From NCBI RefSeq assembly GCF_003063375.1, contig NZ_NERY01000001.1:558001-622000 (forward strand): a stretch of DNA of 64,000 bases, read 5' to 3'. Below the pieces are notes generated by a model, which was not told the DNA's origin, did not search any database, and worked only from the letters and a program-made list of their open reading frames with translations. The translations under genes were made by a program, and so were the position numbers. The first letter of the stretch is position 1. Each line of letters starts with the position of its first letter. Below, piece by piece: positions 7,849 through 15,691 of the stretch. Source of the DNA: Limnohabitans sp. MMS-10A-178 (GTDB lineage: Bacteria > Pseudomonadota > Gammaproteobacteria > Burkholderiales > Burkholderiaceae_C).

Positions 7849-9945
7849 ATGAGCACCTTGACCCTGTCAGCGGTTCGACAGAACCTGTCCAAATTTGATT
7901 ACGCCGGCCTGGGCTTGCCCGCCATGGTGTTGTTGATCATGGCCATGTTGGTGATCCCTCTTCCACCCTTGCTGTTGGACATTCTGTTTACCTTCAATAT
8001 TGGCTGCAGCTTGTTGGTCATCATGATTGCCATTGGCACCCGCAAGCCGCTCGAGTTTTCATCCTTCCCATCTGTGTTGTTGTTTGCCACCATGCTCCGT
8101 TTGGGCTTGAACGTGGCATCTACCCGTGTCATTTTGGTCGATGGCCATGAAGGCCACGAGGCTGCTGGCAAAGTGGTGGCGGCTTTCGGTGAGTTTGTGA
8201 TCGGTGGCAATTACGTGGTGGGTTTCATTATTTTCGCCATCTTGATGATCATCAACTTCATCGTGGTCACTAAGGGTGCGGGACGTGTATCTGAAGTGAA
8301 CGCTCGTTTTACCTTGGACGCCATGCCTGGCAAACAAATGTCGATTGATGCCGATTTGAATTCTGGCGTGATTGACCAAGAAACCGCGAAAAAGCGCCGC
8401 GAAGAGCTTTCTCAAGAATCAGATTTCTTCGGTTCTATGGACGGTGCCTCTAAATTTGTGTCCGGCGACGCGATAGCGGGCCTACTTATTTTGGTAATTA
8501 ACTTGGTGGGTGGCCTCATCATTGGCGTCGCTCAACACGATTTGTCTTTGTCCGAAGCTGGCCGTATTTACACCCTGCTGACCATCGGTGATGGCTTGGT
8601 GGCACAGATTCCTGCATTGTTCTTGTCATTGGCGACAGCCATCATCGTGACCCGTGTGACCACTGCTGAGTCCATGACGGAACAAGCCTCTTCTCAGTTG
8701 TCCAACCCTGCGGCTTTGTACCTTTCGGCCGCGATTTTGGCCATCATGGGCTTGGTACCCGGCATGCCACATTTGGTGTTCCTTACCATCGCTTTGGCCA
8801 CGGCAGGCTTGGCTTATCGACTTACACAAAAACAAGACAACCCCGTTGCCACGCCAGCAGAGCAGGCTGCCCAAGCCGCTTTGGAAGAGCCCAAAGAATT
8901 GGATTGGGACGATGTCGATCAAGTGGACCTGATTGGCCTAGAAATTGGCTACGGCTTGATTCCCTTGGTCAACCCCGAAACAGGCGGTCAATTGATGAAC
9001 CGTGTAAAGGGTGTGCGCAAAAAATTGTCTGCTGAGTTGGGCTTTTTGGTTCAACCCGTGCGCATTCGCGACGCTTTGACCATCGATCCCGATGCTTATC
9101 ACATTGTGTTGAAGGGTGTGGTTCGCGGTAAGGGTCAAATTAAAGTGGGCAAAGAATTGGCCATCAACCCAGGACAAGTTTATGGTCCTTTGGAAGGACA
9201 AGCTACGCAAGAGCCAGCTTTTGGTTTGGACGCCGTGTGGATTGAGCCTTCGCAGCGCGACTTGGCCCGTACTTTGGGCTACACCGTGGTCGATGCCAGC
9301 ACCGCAGTGGCCACGCACCTGAACAAAGTGCTGCGTGACAACGCTTCCGATTTGCTCAGCCACGACGAAGTTCAGCAGTTGCTCGACAAGTTGGCTGCCA
9401 AGTCACCTAAGTTGGTGGAAGACTTGGTGCCTGGCAAGTTGTCTTTGGGTGTGGTCACTCGCACCTTGCAAAATTTGTTGAACGAATCGGTGTCGATTCG
9501 GGACATGCGCACCATTGCCGAGACCTTGTCTGAAGTGGCCAGCCGCACACAAGAGCCCGAGCAACTCACCTCGCTGGTTCGTCCTAAGTTGGGCCGCATG
9601 ATTGTTCAGAGCTTGGTTGACGACAGCAATGGTTTGTCGGTTATGACCTTGGACCCTAGCCTTGAGCAACTCATTCACAACATCTTGCAACAAACCGCCC
9701 CTGGCCAAAGCATTGCCATGGAGCCTGGTTTGGCTGAGCGTTTGTTTGGTGCTTTGCGCGATGGCGCACGCGCCGTAGAAGAAATGGGTCACCCCGCTGT
9801 GTTGGTGGTGTCCCCTGTGATTCGCCCCTGGTTGTCCAAGGCTGTGCGATATCGCGTGAACGATTTGACCTTGTTGTCTTACAGCGAAATTCCAGATGAC
9901 CAGACCGTGAAGGTGGTCCATACGGTTCACGCTGAAACTCGATAA
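7849..9945 (+). CDS. flhA: Flagellar export gate protein FlhA
   Basis: FlhA is the proton-driven export-gate component with a cytoplasmic ring that docks chaperone-substrate complexes. The 698 residues comprise eight membrane segments (about 20-330) with the conserved FHIPEP-family loop (RVSEVNARFTLDAMPGKQM near 155). The large cytoplasmic domain starts at about 350. ATG 7849 gives MSTLTLSAVRQNL. An in-frame TTG 36 bases upstream is less likely. No strong Shine-Dalgarno is visible (TTAGG only). It begins the rightward run and is followed 39 bases later by flhF. Confidence 0.97.
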   Translation: MSTLTLSAVRQNLSKFDYAGLGLPAMVLLIMAMLVIPLPPLLLDILFTFNIGCSLLVIMIAIGTRKPLEFSSFPSVLLFATMLRLGLNVASTRVILVDGHEGHEAAGKVVAAFGEFVIGGNYVVGFIIFAILMIINFIVVTKGAGRVSEVNARFTLDAMPGKQMSIDADLNSGVIDQETAKKRREELSQESDFFGSMDGASKFVSGDAIAGLLILVINLVGGLIIGVAQHDLSLSEAGRIYTLLTIGDGLVAQIPALFLSLATAIIVTRVTTAESMTEQASSQLSNPAALYLSAAILAIMGLVPGMPHLVFLTIALATAGLAYRLTQKQDNPVATPAEQAAQAALEEPKELDWDDVDQVDLIGLEIGYGLIPLVNPETGGQLMNRVKGVRKKLSAELGFLVQPVRIRDALTIDPDAYHIVLKGVVRGKGQIKVGKELAINPGQVYGPLEGQATQEPAFGLDAVWIEPSQRDLARTLGYTVVDASTAVATHLNKVLRDNASDLLSHDEVQQLLDKLAAKSPKLVEDLVPGKLSLGVVTRTLQNLLNESVSIRDMRTIAETLSEVASRTQEPEQLTSLVRPKLGRMIVQSLVDDSNGLSVMTLDPSLEQLIHNILQQTAPGQSIAMEPGLAERLFGALRDGARAVEEMGHPAVLVVSPVIRPWLSKAVRYRVNDLTLLSYSEIPDDQTVKVVHTVHAETR

Positions 9946-9984
9946 AACACGTCCAAATATTAAGATTGAAGAAGAGATAACGCC

Positions 9985-11400
9985 ATGGAACTTAAACGCA
10001 TACTTGCCCGCGACACGCGCAGTGCCACTGAAAAGGCAATGGCTTTGTACGGCCCCGATGTGTTGATCATCTCCAATAACCGTGTGGAAGGTCAAACCGA
10101 GTTGATCGTGGCCATGGATGTGGCTGAAACTGCGCCCGAAGAAATGTTTGATATGACATCAGAGGCTCAAAGCCAGGCGTCTAGCCCAGTGACTGTGGCA
10201 GCCACAGGTCCTCGTGCTCGTATCTCCAGCACGCCGTCTTCTGTGAACAATCCTTTCAGTGATCATTTGCATCAGTTGCTGCAGCCTGGTTCAAAGATGG
10301 CCCAAGCAGAAGAAGCAGAACCTGCTGCTCCAATCAGCACAGAGCAGCTTTTGACACAAGGCCGCGACCAAGTGAGAAGCCAAGAAATTGTGTCTTTGGT
10401 TCGTGAAGAGTTGGCCGCCTTGCGCCAAGAATTTCGCTTGAGCCAGCAAACAGCCAGTTGGCAAATGAACCAATATTGGCCAGCGCACATTCAACCTTTG
10501 ATTCAAACCATGACCGAAGCAGGTGTGCCCACTGCTTTGCGTGCCTTGTTGCAAGAAGGTTTGCGTGAGCAACCCACTTTAGACCGCGCCTTGGACAGCA
10601 TTCGCGCCCAGTTGGCACACAATTTAGAGCGCCCTCAAGAGGGCTTCCCTAATCGCGGCGTCCATGTCATGGCTGGATTGTCGGGTTCTGGGAAAACCTT
10701 GATGGTGGCCAAAGCCGCTCAGCAGGTGGCCATGCATTACGGCGCAGAATATGTGGCGGTGGTGAGCTATCACGACATGCGTGCTGGAGCTTGGAGTCAA
10801 ACTCAAATGTTGTGCGCACAATTGGGCGTCGACTGTTTCCGTGCAAGCAACCCTGAAACGCTGCAATTGTTGCTCAATGAGTTGTCGTCCAGAAGGCTCG
10901 TTTTGATTGACACACCGGGTGTTCAAATGACGGACCGTTTGGCAGAAATTGTGCAAATCTGCCCACAAGCTGGCTTGCACGCTGTGGTGCCAGCCGATTC
11001 TTCGGGTGTCAGTCTGTCTCGAATCATGTCCAAATCCAAGGTGCAATGGCAGTCGCTCATGATCAGCAAGCTGGATGAGTCCAATTCACCTTGGCCATTG
11101 ATACAGTTTTTGATTGCAGACGGTGCGCAGTGCGTGGTTTCTGCGGGCGGTAGCTCTGACAGAATTTCCGATGGTTTGAAATCTTCGGGTTTGCAAAAAC
11201 TGATCAACATTGCGATTGACAATTTGCACCCAATTTCAGAGGCATTTGAAGGCTCAGAGCTCGAACAGGGCGTAAAACCTGCGACACTAGACACTCAGGT
11301 GAACGAAGTGGAAGCTGCCAATGAGCCAATCACCCATGACATGGGTTTGAGCCGTCCCAATTGGTCGCTTGAAATTCCTCAAAGTGAGCTTCATGGATAA
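9985..11400 (+). CDS. flhF: Flagellar GTPase FlhF
   Basis: FlhF is an SRP-like GTPase that sets flagellar number and polar placement. The 471 residues have the N-terminal basic B domain (MELKRILARDTRSATEKAM), a variable acidic linker (about 50-150) and a helical N domain. The G domain has P-loop GLSGSGKT at 231-238, DTPG at 309-312 and an SKLDE guanine-specificity motif near 356. It overlaps flhG by eight bases, so the two products are probably translated together, as their antagonistic roles would favour. Confidence 0.95.
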   Translation: MELKRILARDTRSATEKAMALYGPDVLIISNNRVEGQTELIVAMDVAETAPEEMFDMTSEAQSQASSPVTVAATGPRARISSTPSSVNNPFSDHLHQLLQPGSKMAQAEEAEPAAPISTEQLLTQGRDQVRSQEIVSLVREELAALRQEFRLSQQTASWQMNQYWPAHIQPLIQTMTEAGVPTALRALLQEGLREQPTLDRALDSIRAQLAHNLERPQEGFPNRGVHVMAGLSGSGKTLMVAKAAQQVAMHYGAEYVAVVSYHDMRAGAWSQTQMLCAQLGVDCFRASNPETLQLLLNELSSRRLVLIDTPGVQMTDRLAEIVQICPQAGLHAVVPADSSGVSLSRIMSKSKVQWQSLMISKLDESNSPWPLIQFLIADGAQCVVSAGGSSDRISDGLKSSGLQKLINIAIDNLHPISEAFEGSELEQGVKPATLDTQVNEVEAANEPITHDMGLSRPNWSLEIPQSELHG

Positions 11401-12211
11401 AGCAAAAACAACGCAAGTCATTGGCATTGCCAGTGGCAAAGGAGGAGTGGGTAAGACCACGGTCTCCGTGAACTTGGCTGTTGCACTGCAAGCCATGGGT
11501 CACCGCGTCATGTTGTTTGATGCCGACATGAGCTTGGCCAATGCTCAAATTGCATTGGGCTGCCGTTGTCCCTACAACCTGAGTCATTTTTTAAGCGGCG
11601 AAAAAACCCTTGCCGAAATCATCGTCACCACCCGCCAGGGCGTGAAGTTGGTCCCCGGAGCTTCTGGCATTCAAGAAATGGCCGCCTTGGGCGACATTCA
11701 GGCGGCCAACATCGTGCGGGCTTTTAGTGCCCTAGACGATGACATCGATTTCCTCATTGTTGACATGGCCGCCGGCATTTCGCCAGAAGTTTTGGCCTTC
11801 ATGGCGGCCTGTTCTAGGCGCTTTGTAGTGGTGCGAGACGATCCGTCTTCCATTGCCGACGCCTATGCCACCATCAAGGTGCTCATTCAAGATCATGGCT
11901 TGGACGAAATTTACCTGGTGCCCAATGGCGTTGGCAGTGCGCAAGAGGGCTATCAACTTTTTGAGCGAATCAACCAGGTTTGCGCCCGCTTTCTCAACCG
12001 AACCGTGCGATATTTGGGCTCGATTGAAAACGATGAACTCATTTTGGCGGCCTTGAAAAAATACCAACCTGTTTCAGAATACGCCCCTGGCAGCGCCGGT
12101 GCAAGAGACTTCAGGCGCTTGGCGGAAGCCGTTCGCCAACTCGAGCCCATTGACGAAGCCTCGGGTGGCTTGCAATTTTTTGTGGAGCGGTTGGTGAAAA
12201 CCAGCGCATAA
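11393..12211 (+). CDS. flhG: Flagellar number regulator FlhG (FleN/YlxH, MinD-like ATPase)
   Basis: FlhG is a MinD/ParA-type ATPase that limits flagellar number and, in FleQ systems, restrains the master activator. With start ATG 11393 the protein has 272 residues and a deviant Walker A KGGVGKT at 16-22, followed by DADMSLANAQIALG and VDMAAGISPEV (switch/Walker B). The C-terminus has a short helix for membrane or target contact. It lacks the N-terminal DQAxxLR motif of some FlhG proteins. It lies between flhF and fliA, the standard polar-flagellum order. Confidence 0.93.
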   Translation: MDKAKTTQVIGIASGKGGVGKTTVSVNLAVALQAMGHRVMLFDADMSLANAQIALGCRCPYNLSHFLSGEKTLAEIIVTTRQGVKLVPGASGIQEMAALGDIQAANIVRAFSALDDDIDFLIVDMAAGISPEVLAFMAACSRRFVVVRDDPSSIADAYATIKVLIQDHGLDEIYLVPNGVGSAQEGYQLFERINQVCARFLNRTVRYLGSIENDELILAALKKYQPVSEYAPGSAGARDFRRLAEAVRQLEPIDEASGGLQFFVERLVKTSA

Positions 12212-12216
12212 ACAAC

Positions 12217-12966
12217 ATGGCCAACTCCACTCGACTTTACGAACAGGTTCAAAACAACAGCGAAGCGCTGGTCATGGCCCATTTGGGCATGGTCAAGCGC
12301 GTGGCTTTGCACCTCAAAGTCAGGTTGCCTCCTTTCATGGAGTTGGACGAACTTATTCAAGTGGGCATGATTGGCCTTTTAGAAGCCGCACGCGCCTTTG
12401 ACCCTGTAAAAGGCATGGAGTTTGAGAACTTTGCCCACAGCCGTGTTCGCGGCGCTATTTTGGACGAAGTTCGCAGGCTGTCATTTTTGCCTCGTTCTGC
12501 CGTGGCCATTAATAAGTCGCACAGCGAAGCCACTCACGAATTGGCCGCCGAGCTGGGGCGCACCCCCACCCAAGCTGAGCTGGCCGACCACATGGGCAAA
12601 GACATTGAGCTTTTTCACAAGGAACGCACGCAAGCCCGCAGGTTTGAAACCTATTCCATGGAAGTGGTTACCGAAGAGGTGATGAACATTGCCACCGATT
12701 CGTCGCAGCAGCCCGAAGCCATTGTGGAACACGAGCAGTTCATGGGCGTGCTCACGGAAGCCATTGCCGATTTGCCCGAGCGCGACCAATTGTTAATGAA
12801 TTTGTATTACGTTGAAGAGCTCAACCTCAAAGAAATTGGGGAAGTTTTGGGTGTGACCGAGTCGCGGGTCAGTCAGTTGCTCACGGCGGTTGTCAAAAAG
12901 TTGCGGGGCACTTTGAAAGTCGAGCCCGCCCACGTGGCCAAACCCAAGGCTGGGAAGGGCGCATGA
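12217..12966 (+). CDS. fliA: Flagellar sigma factor FliA (sigma-28)
   Basis: FliA directs RNA polymerase to late flagellar genes and is held back by FlgM until the hook is complete. The 249 residues contain region 2 (MELDELIQVGMIGLLEAARAFDP), region 3 (HELAAELGRTPTQAELADHMG) and a region 4 helix-turn-helix (LNLKEIGEVLGVTESRVSQLLT at about 200-222). It starts five bases after flhG. A sigma-28-like site lies 75 bases after its stop, in front of fliS. Confidence 0.95.
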   Translation: MANSTRLYEQVQNNSEALVMAHLGMVKRVALHLKVRLPPFMELDELIQVGMIGLLEAARAFDPVKGMEFENFAHSRVRGAILDEVRRLSFLPRSAVAINKSHSEATHELAAELGRTPTQAELADHMGKDIELFHKERTQARRFETYSMEVVTEEVMNIATDSSQQPEAIVEHEQFMGVLTEAIADLPERDQLLMNLYYVEELNLKEIGEVLGVTESRVSQLLTAVVKKLRGTLKVEPAHVAKPKAGKGA

Positions 12967-13040
12967 TGTTTGCCAATTTAGCTCTTTCAAGCCTGGGTGT
13001 GTCCCATTTGCCCCTCAATGCTTCTTTTCTGGAAGAAGAC

Positions 13041-13067
13041 TCAAGTTTTCCGGTGTCCCTCCGATTC
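13041..13067 (+). promoter_or_regulatory. Candidate sigma-28 promoter for fliS-motA-motB
   Basis: TCAAGTTT, an 11-base spacer, then TCCGATTC closely follows the FliA consensus TAAAGTTT-N11-GCCGATAA: 7 of 8 bases match at -35 and the CCGAT core is kept at -10. It lies 34 bases before the fliS start, in the gap after fliA, which is where late genes would be separated from the sigma gene. Confidence 0.55.
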
Positions 13068-13100
13068 CTGCTGTGTCAGGAACAAAAGGAACAAGACATC

Positions 13101-13535
13101 ATGCGAGTACATTTCAAGGCGATGGAGAGCTACGGCGAAGGTAACAATGCATCACAAGCGTTGGTGGCCGACAAAGTTGAGCTCATTCAAATGTTGTTTG
13201 ACGGCTTGATTGACAGCCTGGTGACTGCCAAGGGCCACATTCAGCGTGGCTCTATTGAAGACAAGAACAAAAGCTTGATGCGCGCTGGTCGCATTGTTTT
13301 GGGCTTGCAAGGCTCGCTTGATTTAGACAAAGGTGGCGATTTGGCCCGTAACCTGTACGAGTTGTACAGCTATGTGACACGCCGCTTGGTTCACGTGAAC
13401 GCTCGCAATGACCTCGATGCATTGCAAGAAGTTCACACCTTGTTGAATGAAATTCGCCAAGCTTGGCGTGATGTTCCTAACTTGTTACCCAAATCTGCGC
13501 CTGCTTCAGGTGTTGTAATGTCTTCAATGCATTGA
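13101..13535 (+). CDS. fliS: Flagellin export chaperone FliS
   Basis: FliS binds the C-terminus of flagellin and prevents premature polymerisation in the cytoplasm. The open frame runs from within fliA, but ATG 13101 has an AAAAGGA ribosome-binding site. It gives a 144-residue all-helical protein with the FliS signature (Ala-Asp-Lys-Val-Glu-Leu-Ile-Gln-Met-Leu-Phe-Asp-Gly-Leu near 25, then YELYSYVTRRL and the tail WRDV). The upstream 46 codons look non-coding and contain the sigma-28 site. No flagellin gene is in the window. Confidence 0.85.
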   Translation: MRVHFKAMESYGEGNNASQALVADKVELIQMLFDGLIDSLVTAKGHIQRGSIEDKNKSLMRAGRIVLGLQGSLDLDKGGDLARNLYELYSYVTRRLVHVNARNDLDALQEVHTLLNEIRQAWRDVPNLLPKSAPASGVVMSSMH

Positions 13536-13573
13536 GCTTTTGCCTTTAGAGGCAAGGTTTTGAGGGAACAATG

Positions 13574-13615
13574 ACGGGCGCAGCTGGGAAGCCAGCCGCC
13601 CGTTTGGTCGTTTTT
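13574..13615 (+). terminator. Terminator-like hairpin between fliS and motA
   Basis: The arms ACGGGCG (13574-13580) and CGCCCGT (13597-13603) pair around an inner GCTGG/CCAGC stem with a GAAG loop and a two-base bulge. TTT-GGTCG-TTTTT follows. The T tract is interrupted, so partial termination or attenuation between fliS and motA seems more likely than full termination. Confidence 0.5.
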
Positions 13616-13625
13616 GGAGAGAAAT

Positions 13626-14489
13626 ATGAATGCGATTATTGGTATCGTTGTTTTGATGGTCTGCGTGTTCGGCGGCTTTATCATGGCCGGCGGAAGCATG
13701 AAGCCGATTATCAAAGCGGCGCCGGTTGAGACTTTCATTATTTTGGGCGCTGGTATTGGCGGCATGCTCATTGGCAACAGCATGGACATTTTCAAGGGCG
13801 CCTTGGGCGGCATGGGCAAAGTGTTCAAGGGCCCTGCCTACAAAAAAGAAGATTATTTGAGCACCATTTTTGTGGTGTCCAAAATCATGAAAACGCTAAA
13901 AACCGAGGGCCCTGTGGCTCTTGAGGCGCACATTGAGAATCCTGAATCCAGTGCCATCTTTGCTGAGTACCCCAAAATTTTGCACGACCATGCTTTGTTA
14001 GATTTGGTTTGCAACACAGTTCGTTTGATGGTGGTGTCTACCAGCCCCTTAAGCCCATATGCGGTGGAAGACGTGATGGACCTCTCTATCAAAACCCACC
14101 ACCACGATGCCCTGAAAGCCCAAACCGCCTTGGCCACTTTGGCTGGTGCCCTTCCCGCTTTGGGTATTGTGGCTTGCGTGTTGGGTGTGGTGAAAACCAT
14201 GGACGCGATTGACCAGCCGCCCGCTGTTTTGGGTGCCATGATTGGTGGCGCTCTGGTGGGCACGTTCTTGGGTGTGTTCATGGCTTACGGCTTTGTTGAA
14301 CCCATGGCCTCGCGCTTGGCGCAGATCATTGACGATGAAGGTCAAATTTACAAAGTGGTGAAACAAATCATCATTGGTACCTTGCACGGTCACCCTATGC
14401 CATTGATCATTGAGGCTGCGAGGGCAGGTATCAGTCACCACAATCAGCCAAGTTTTGCTGAAGTATTTGATGGCTTGCGAGGGGGCTAA
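13626..14489 (+). CDS. motA: Flagellar motor stator protein MotA
   Basis: MotA forms the rotating pentamer of the proton-driven stator. The 287 residues show four membrane segments: two at the N-terminus (IIGIVVLMVCVFGGFIMAGG and about 30-50) and two at about 165-225. The intervening cytoplasmic loop contacts FliG. Pro-rich conserved turns (ALPALGIVACVLGV) mark helix 3. ATG 13626 has a TTGGAGAG ribosome-binding site. The stop lies five bases before motB. Confidence 0.95.
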   Translation: MNAIIGIVVLMVCVFGGFIMAGGSMKPIIKAAPVETFIILGAGIGGMLIGNSMDIFKGALGGMGKVFKGPAYKKEDYLSTIFVVSKIMKTLKTEGPVALEAHIENPESSAIFAEYPKILHDHALLDLVCNTVRLMVVSTSPLSPYAVEDVMDLSIKTHHHDALKAQTALATLAGALPALGIVACVLGVVKTMDAIDQPPAVLGAMIGGALVGTFLGVFMAYGFVEPMASRLAQIIDDEGQIYKVVKQIIIGTLHGHPMPLIIEAARAGISHHNQPSFAEVFDGLRGG

Positions 14490-14494
14490 TAGCC

Positions 14495-15553
14495 ATGGCT
14501 GAGGCAGTTTTAGAGGCTCCAACAGACGAGGCCAAGGTTCTGGAGGCTGAAGCACCGGCTGGTGCTGATGCCGCAGAGGGTGCGGCCGAAGCTGCTCCTC
14601 TCATTCCAGAAGAGGCGGATGTCGATGCGCCTGTGGTGGTTGCGCCTAGCATCACCATTAAGAAAATCATGGACGATGGGCACGGCGGTGCCCACGGTGG
14701 TGCCTGGAAAATTGCCCTAGCCGACATGATGACCGCCATGATGGCCTTCTTCTTGTTGATGTGGCTTTTGGGTGCCTCCAATGCCGACCAACGCAAAAGC
14801 ATTGCCGACTATTTCAAGCCCACTTCGCACAGCAATGTGACCATGGGCAAGCTGGCGGGCTCTGACGGCATGTTGGGCGGTCGCTCCGTCATTGATCCTG
14901 ATGGTTTTCCCTTCTCTGCCAAGCAAACCAGCGCTTTGAACATGGTGACACCGCGTTCGCAAGGTGGCCCCACAGAAAACGATCCTTCGCCCAATGGCGC
15001 TGACAGCAAAGAGTCTGGGCAGGACGGCGATCCAGGTAAAAAATCGGCAGCTGCTGCTGCCGCAGCCGCCGCTGCAGCTGCAGACGCCGCCAACTTTGAG
15101 AAGTTGGAAAAAGATATCAAAGAGGCCATGGCAAAGAATCCTAGGCTGGACAAACTCAAAGACCAAGTTTCATTTGCCCGCGACAACGAAGGCCTGCGCA
15201 TAGAGATCATCGACAAAGCCGATTTCGCCATGTTTGGTCTGGGTACCACCACCATGACACCCAGAGCCCAGGCTTTGCTCACCGAGGTGTCCAAAACACT
15301 GGCAGCCTTGCCCAACAAAGTGGCCATTCGCGGTCACACCGACAGCGTGCAGTTTGCCAACACCGATGACCGCAACAACTGGTCCTTGTCGGCAGAGCGA
15401 GCCGAGGAAACTCGCAAGATCATTGAGAAAAAAGGCATTCCAGGAAATCGATTTGCCAAAATTGAAGGTGTGGCCGATACGGCCCCCTACAACCCCAAAG
15501 ACCCCAAAGACCCGCGCAACAGGCGGATCAGCATCACGGTCATGAACCAATAA
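14495..15553 (+). CDS. motB: Flagellar motor stator protein MotB
   Basis: MotB is the peptidoglycan-anchored stator subunit carrying the essential proton-accepting Asp. In this 352-residue protein the membrane helix is at about 72-93 with Asp77 in ALADMMTAMMAFFLLMWLLG. A C-terminal OmpA-like domain (GHTDSV... RAEETRKIIEKKG... NRRISI) binds peptidoglycan. Two oddities stand out. The Ala/Glu-rich cytoplasmic N-terminus is about 50 residues long, and an uninterrupted alanine tract of about 11 residues (15048-15080) lies in the periplasmic linker. A strong terminator follows. Confidence 0.95.
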   Translation: MAEAVLEAPTDEAKVLEAEAPAGADAAEGAAEAAPLIPEEADVDAPVVVAPSITIKKIMDDGHGGAHGGAWKIALADMMTAMMAFFLLMWLLGASNADQRKSIADYFKPTSHSNVTMGKLAGSDGMLGGRSVIDPDGFPFSAKQTSALNMVTPRSQGGPTENDPSPNGADSKESGQDGDPGKKSAAAAAAAAAAAADAANFEKLEKDIKEAMAKNPRLDKLKDQVSFARDNEGLRIEIIDKADFAMFGLGTTTMTPRAQALLTEVSKTLAALPNKVAIRGHTDSVQFANTDDRNNWSLSAERAEETRKIIEKKGIPGNRFAKIEGVADTAPYNPKDPKDPRNRRISITVMNQ

Positions 15554-15560
15554 AACCCTC

Positions 15561-15590
15561 AAAAGCAGCTTTTTCAAGCTGCTTTTTTTT
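15561..15590 (+). terminator. Intrinsic terminator after motB
   Basis: AAAAGCAGCTT (15561-15571) pairs perfectly with AAGCTGCTTTT (15576-15586) around a four-base loop, followed by a run of T to 15590. It closes the flagellar run and separates it from the aromatic operon promoter six bases downstream. Confidence 0.9.
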
Positions 15591-15595
15591 GGCCC

Positions 15596-15624
15596 TTGAC
15601 CAGCTACATCAGATTGCCCATAAT
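15596..15624 (+). promoter_or_regulatory. Sigma-70 promoter of the aromatic-CoA operon
   Basis: TTGACC (15596-15601), a 17-base spacer and CATAAT (15619-15624) each differ from consensus by one base. It is the only good promoter before the 12.6 kb rightward operon. A perfect palindrome lies 10 bases after the -10 element. Confidence 0.75.
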
Positions 15625-15633
15625 CATTTCAAG

Positions 15634-15648
15634 CTTCAACTATTGAAG
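15634..15648. promoter_or_regulatory. Palindromic operator, likely MarR-family site
   Basis: CTTCAA-CTA-TTGAAG is a perfect inverted repeat with 6-base arms and a 3-base centre. It sits 10-24 bases downstream of the -10 element, where a bound dimer would block initiation. MarR-family dimers bind palindromes of this size. The third gene of the operon encodes a MarR protein, so autoregulation with a CoA-thioester ligand is a reasonable inference. Confidence 0.6.
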
Positions 15649-15691
15649 TCAAAACAATTTGCCGGACGGGCTTGATACAAGGAACCTCATC

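Noticed and set aside
8059..10095. Several leftward frames of 100-230 codons opposite flhA
   Set aside because: flhA is unambiguous on the other strand, and these frames show no conserved segments.
13536..13555. TTGCCT/AGGCAA hairpin after fliS
   Set aside because: It is short and followed by GGTTTTG; the stronger hairpin at 13574-13615 explains the region better.
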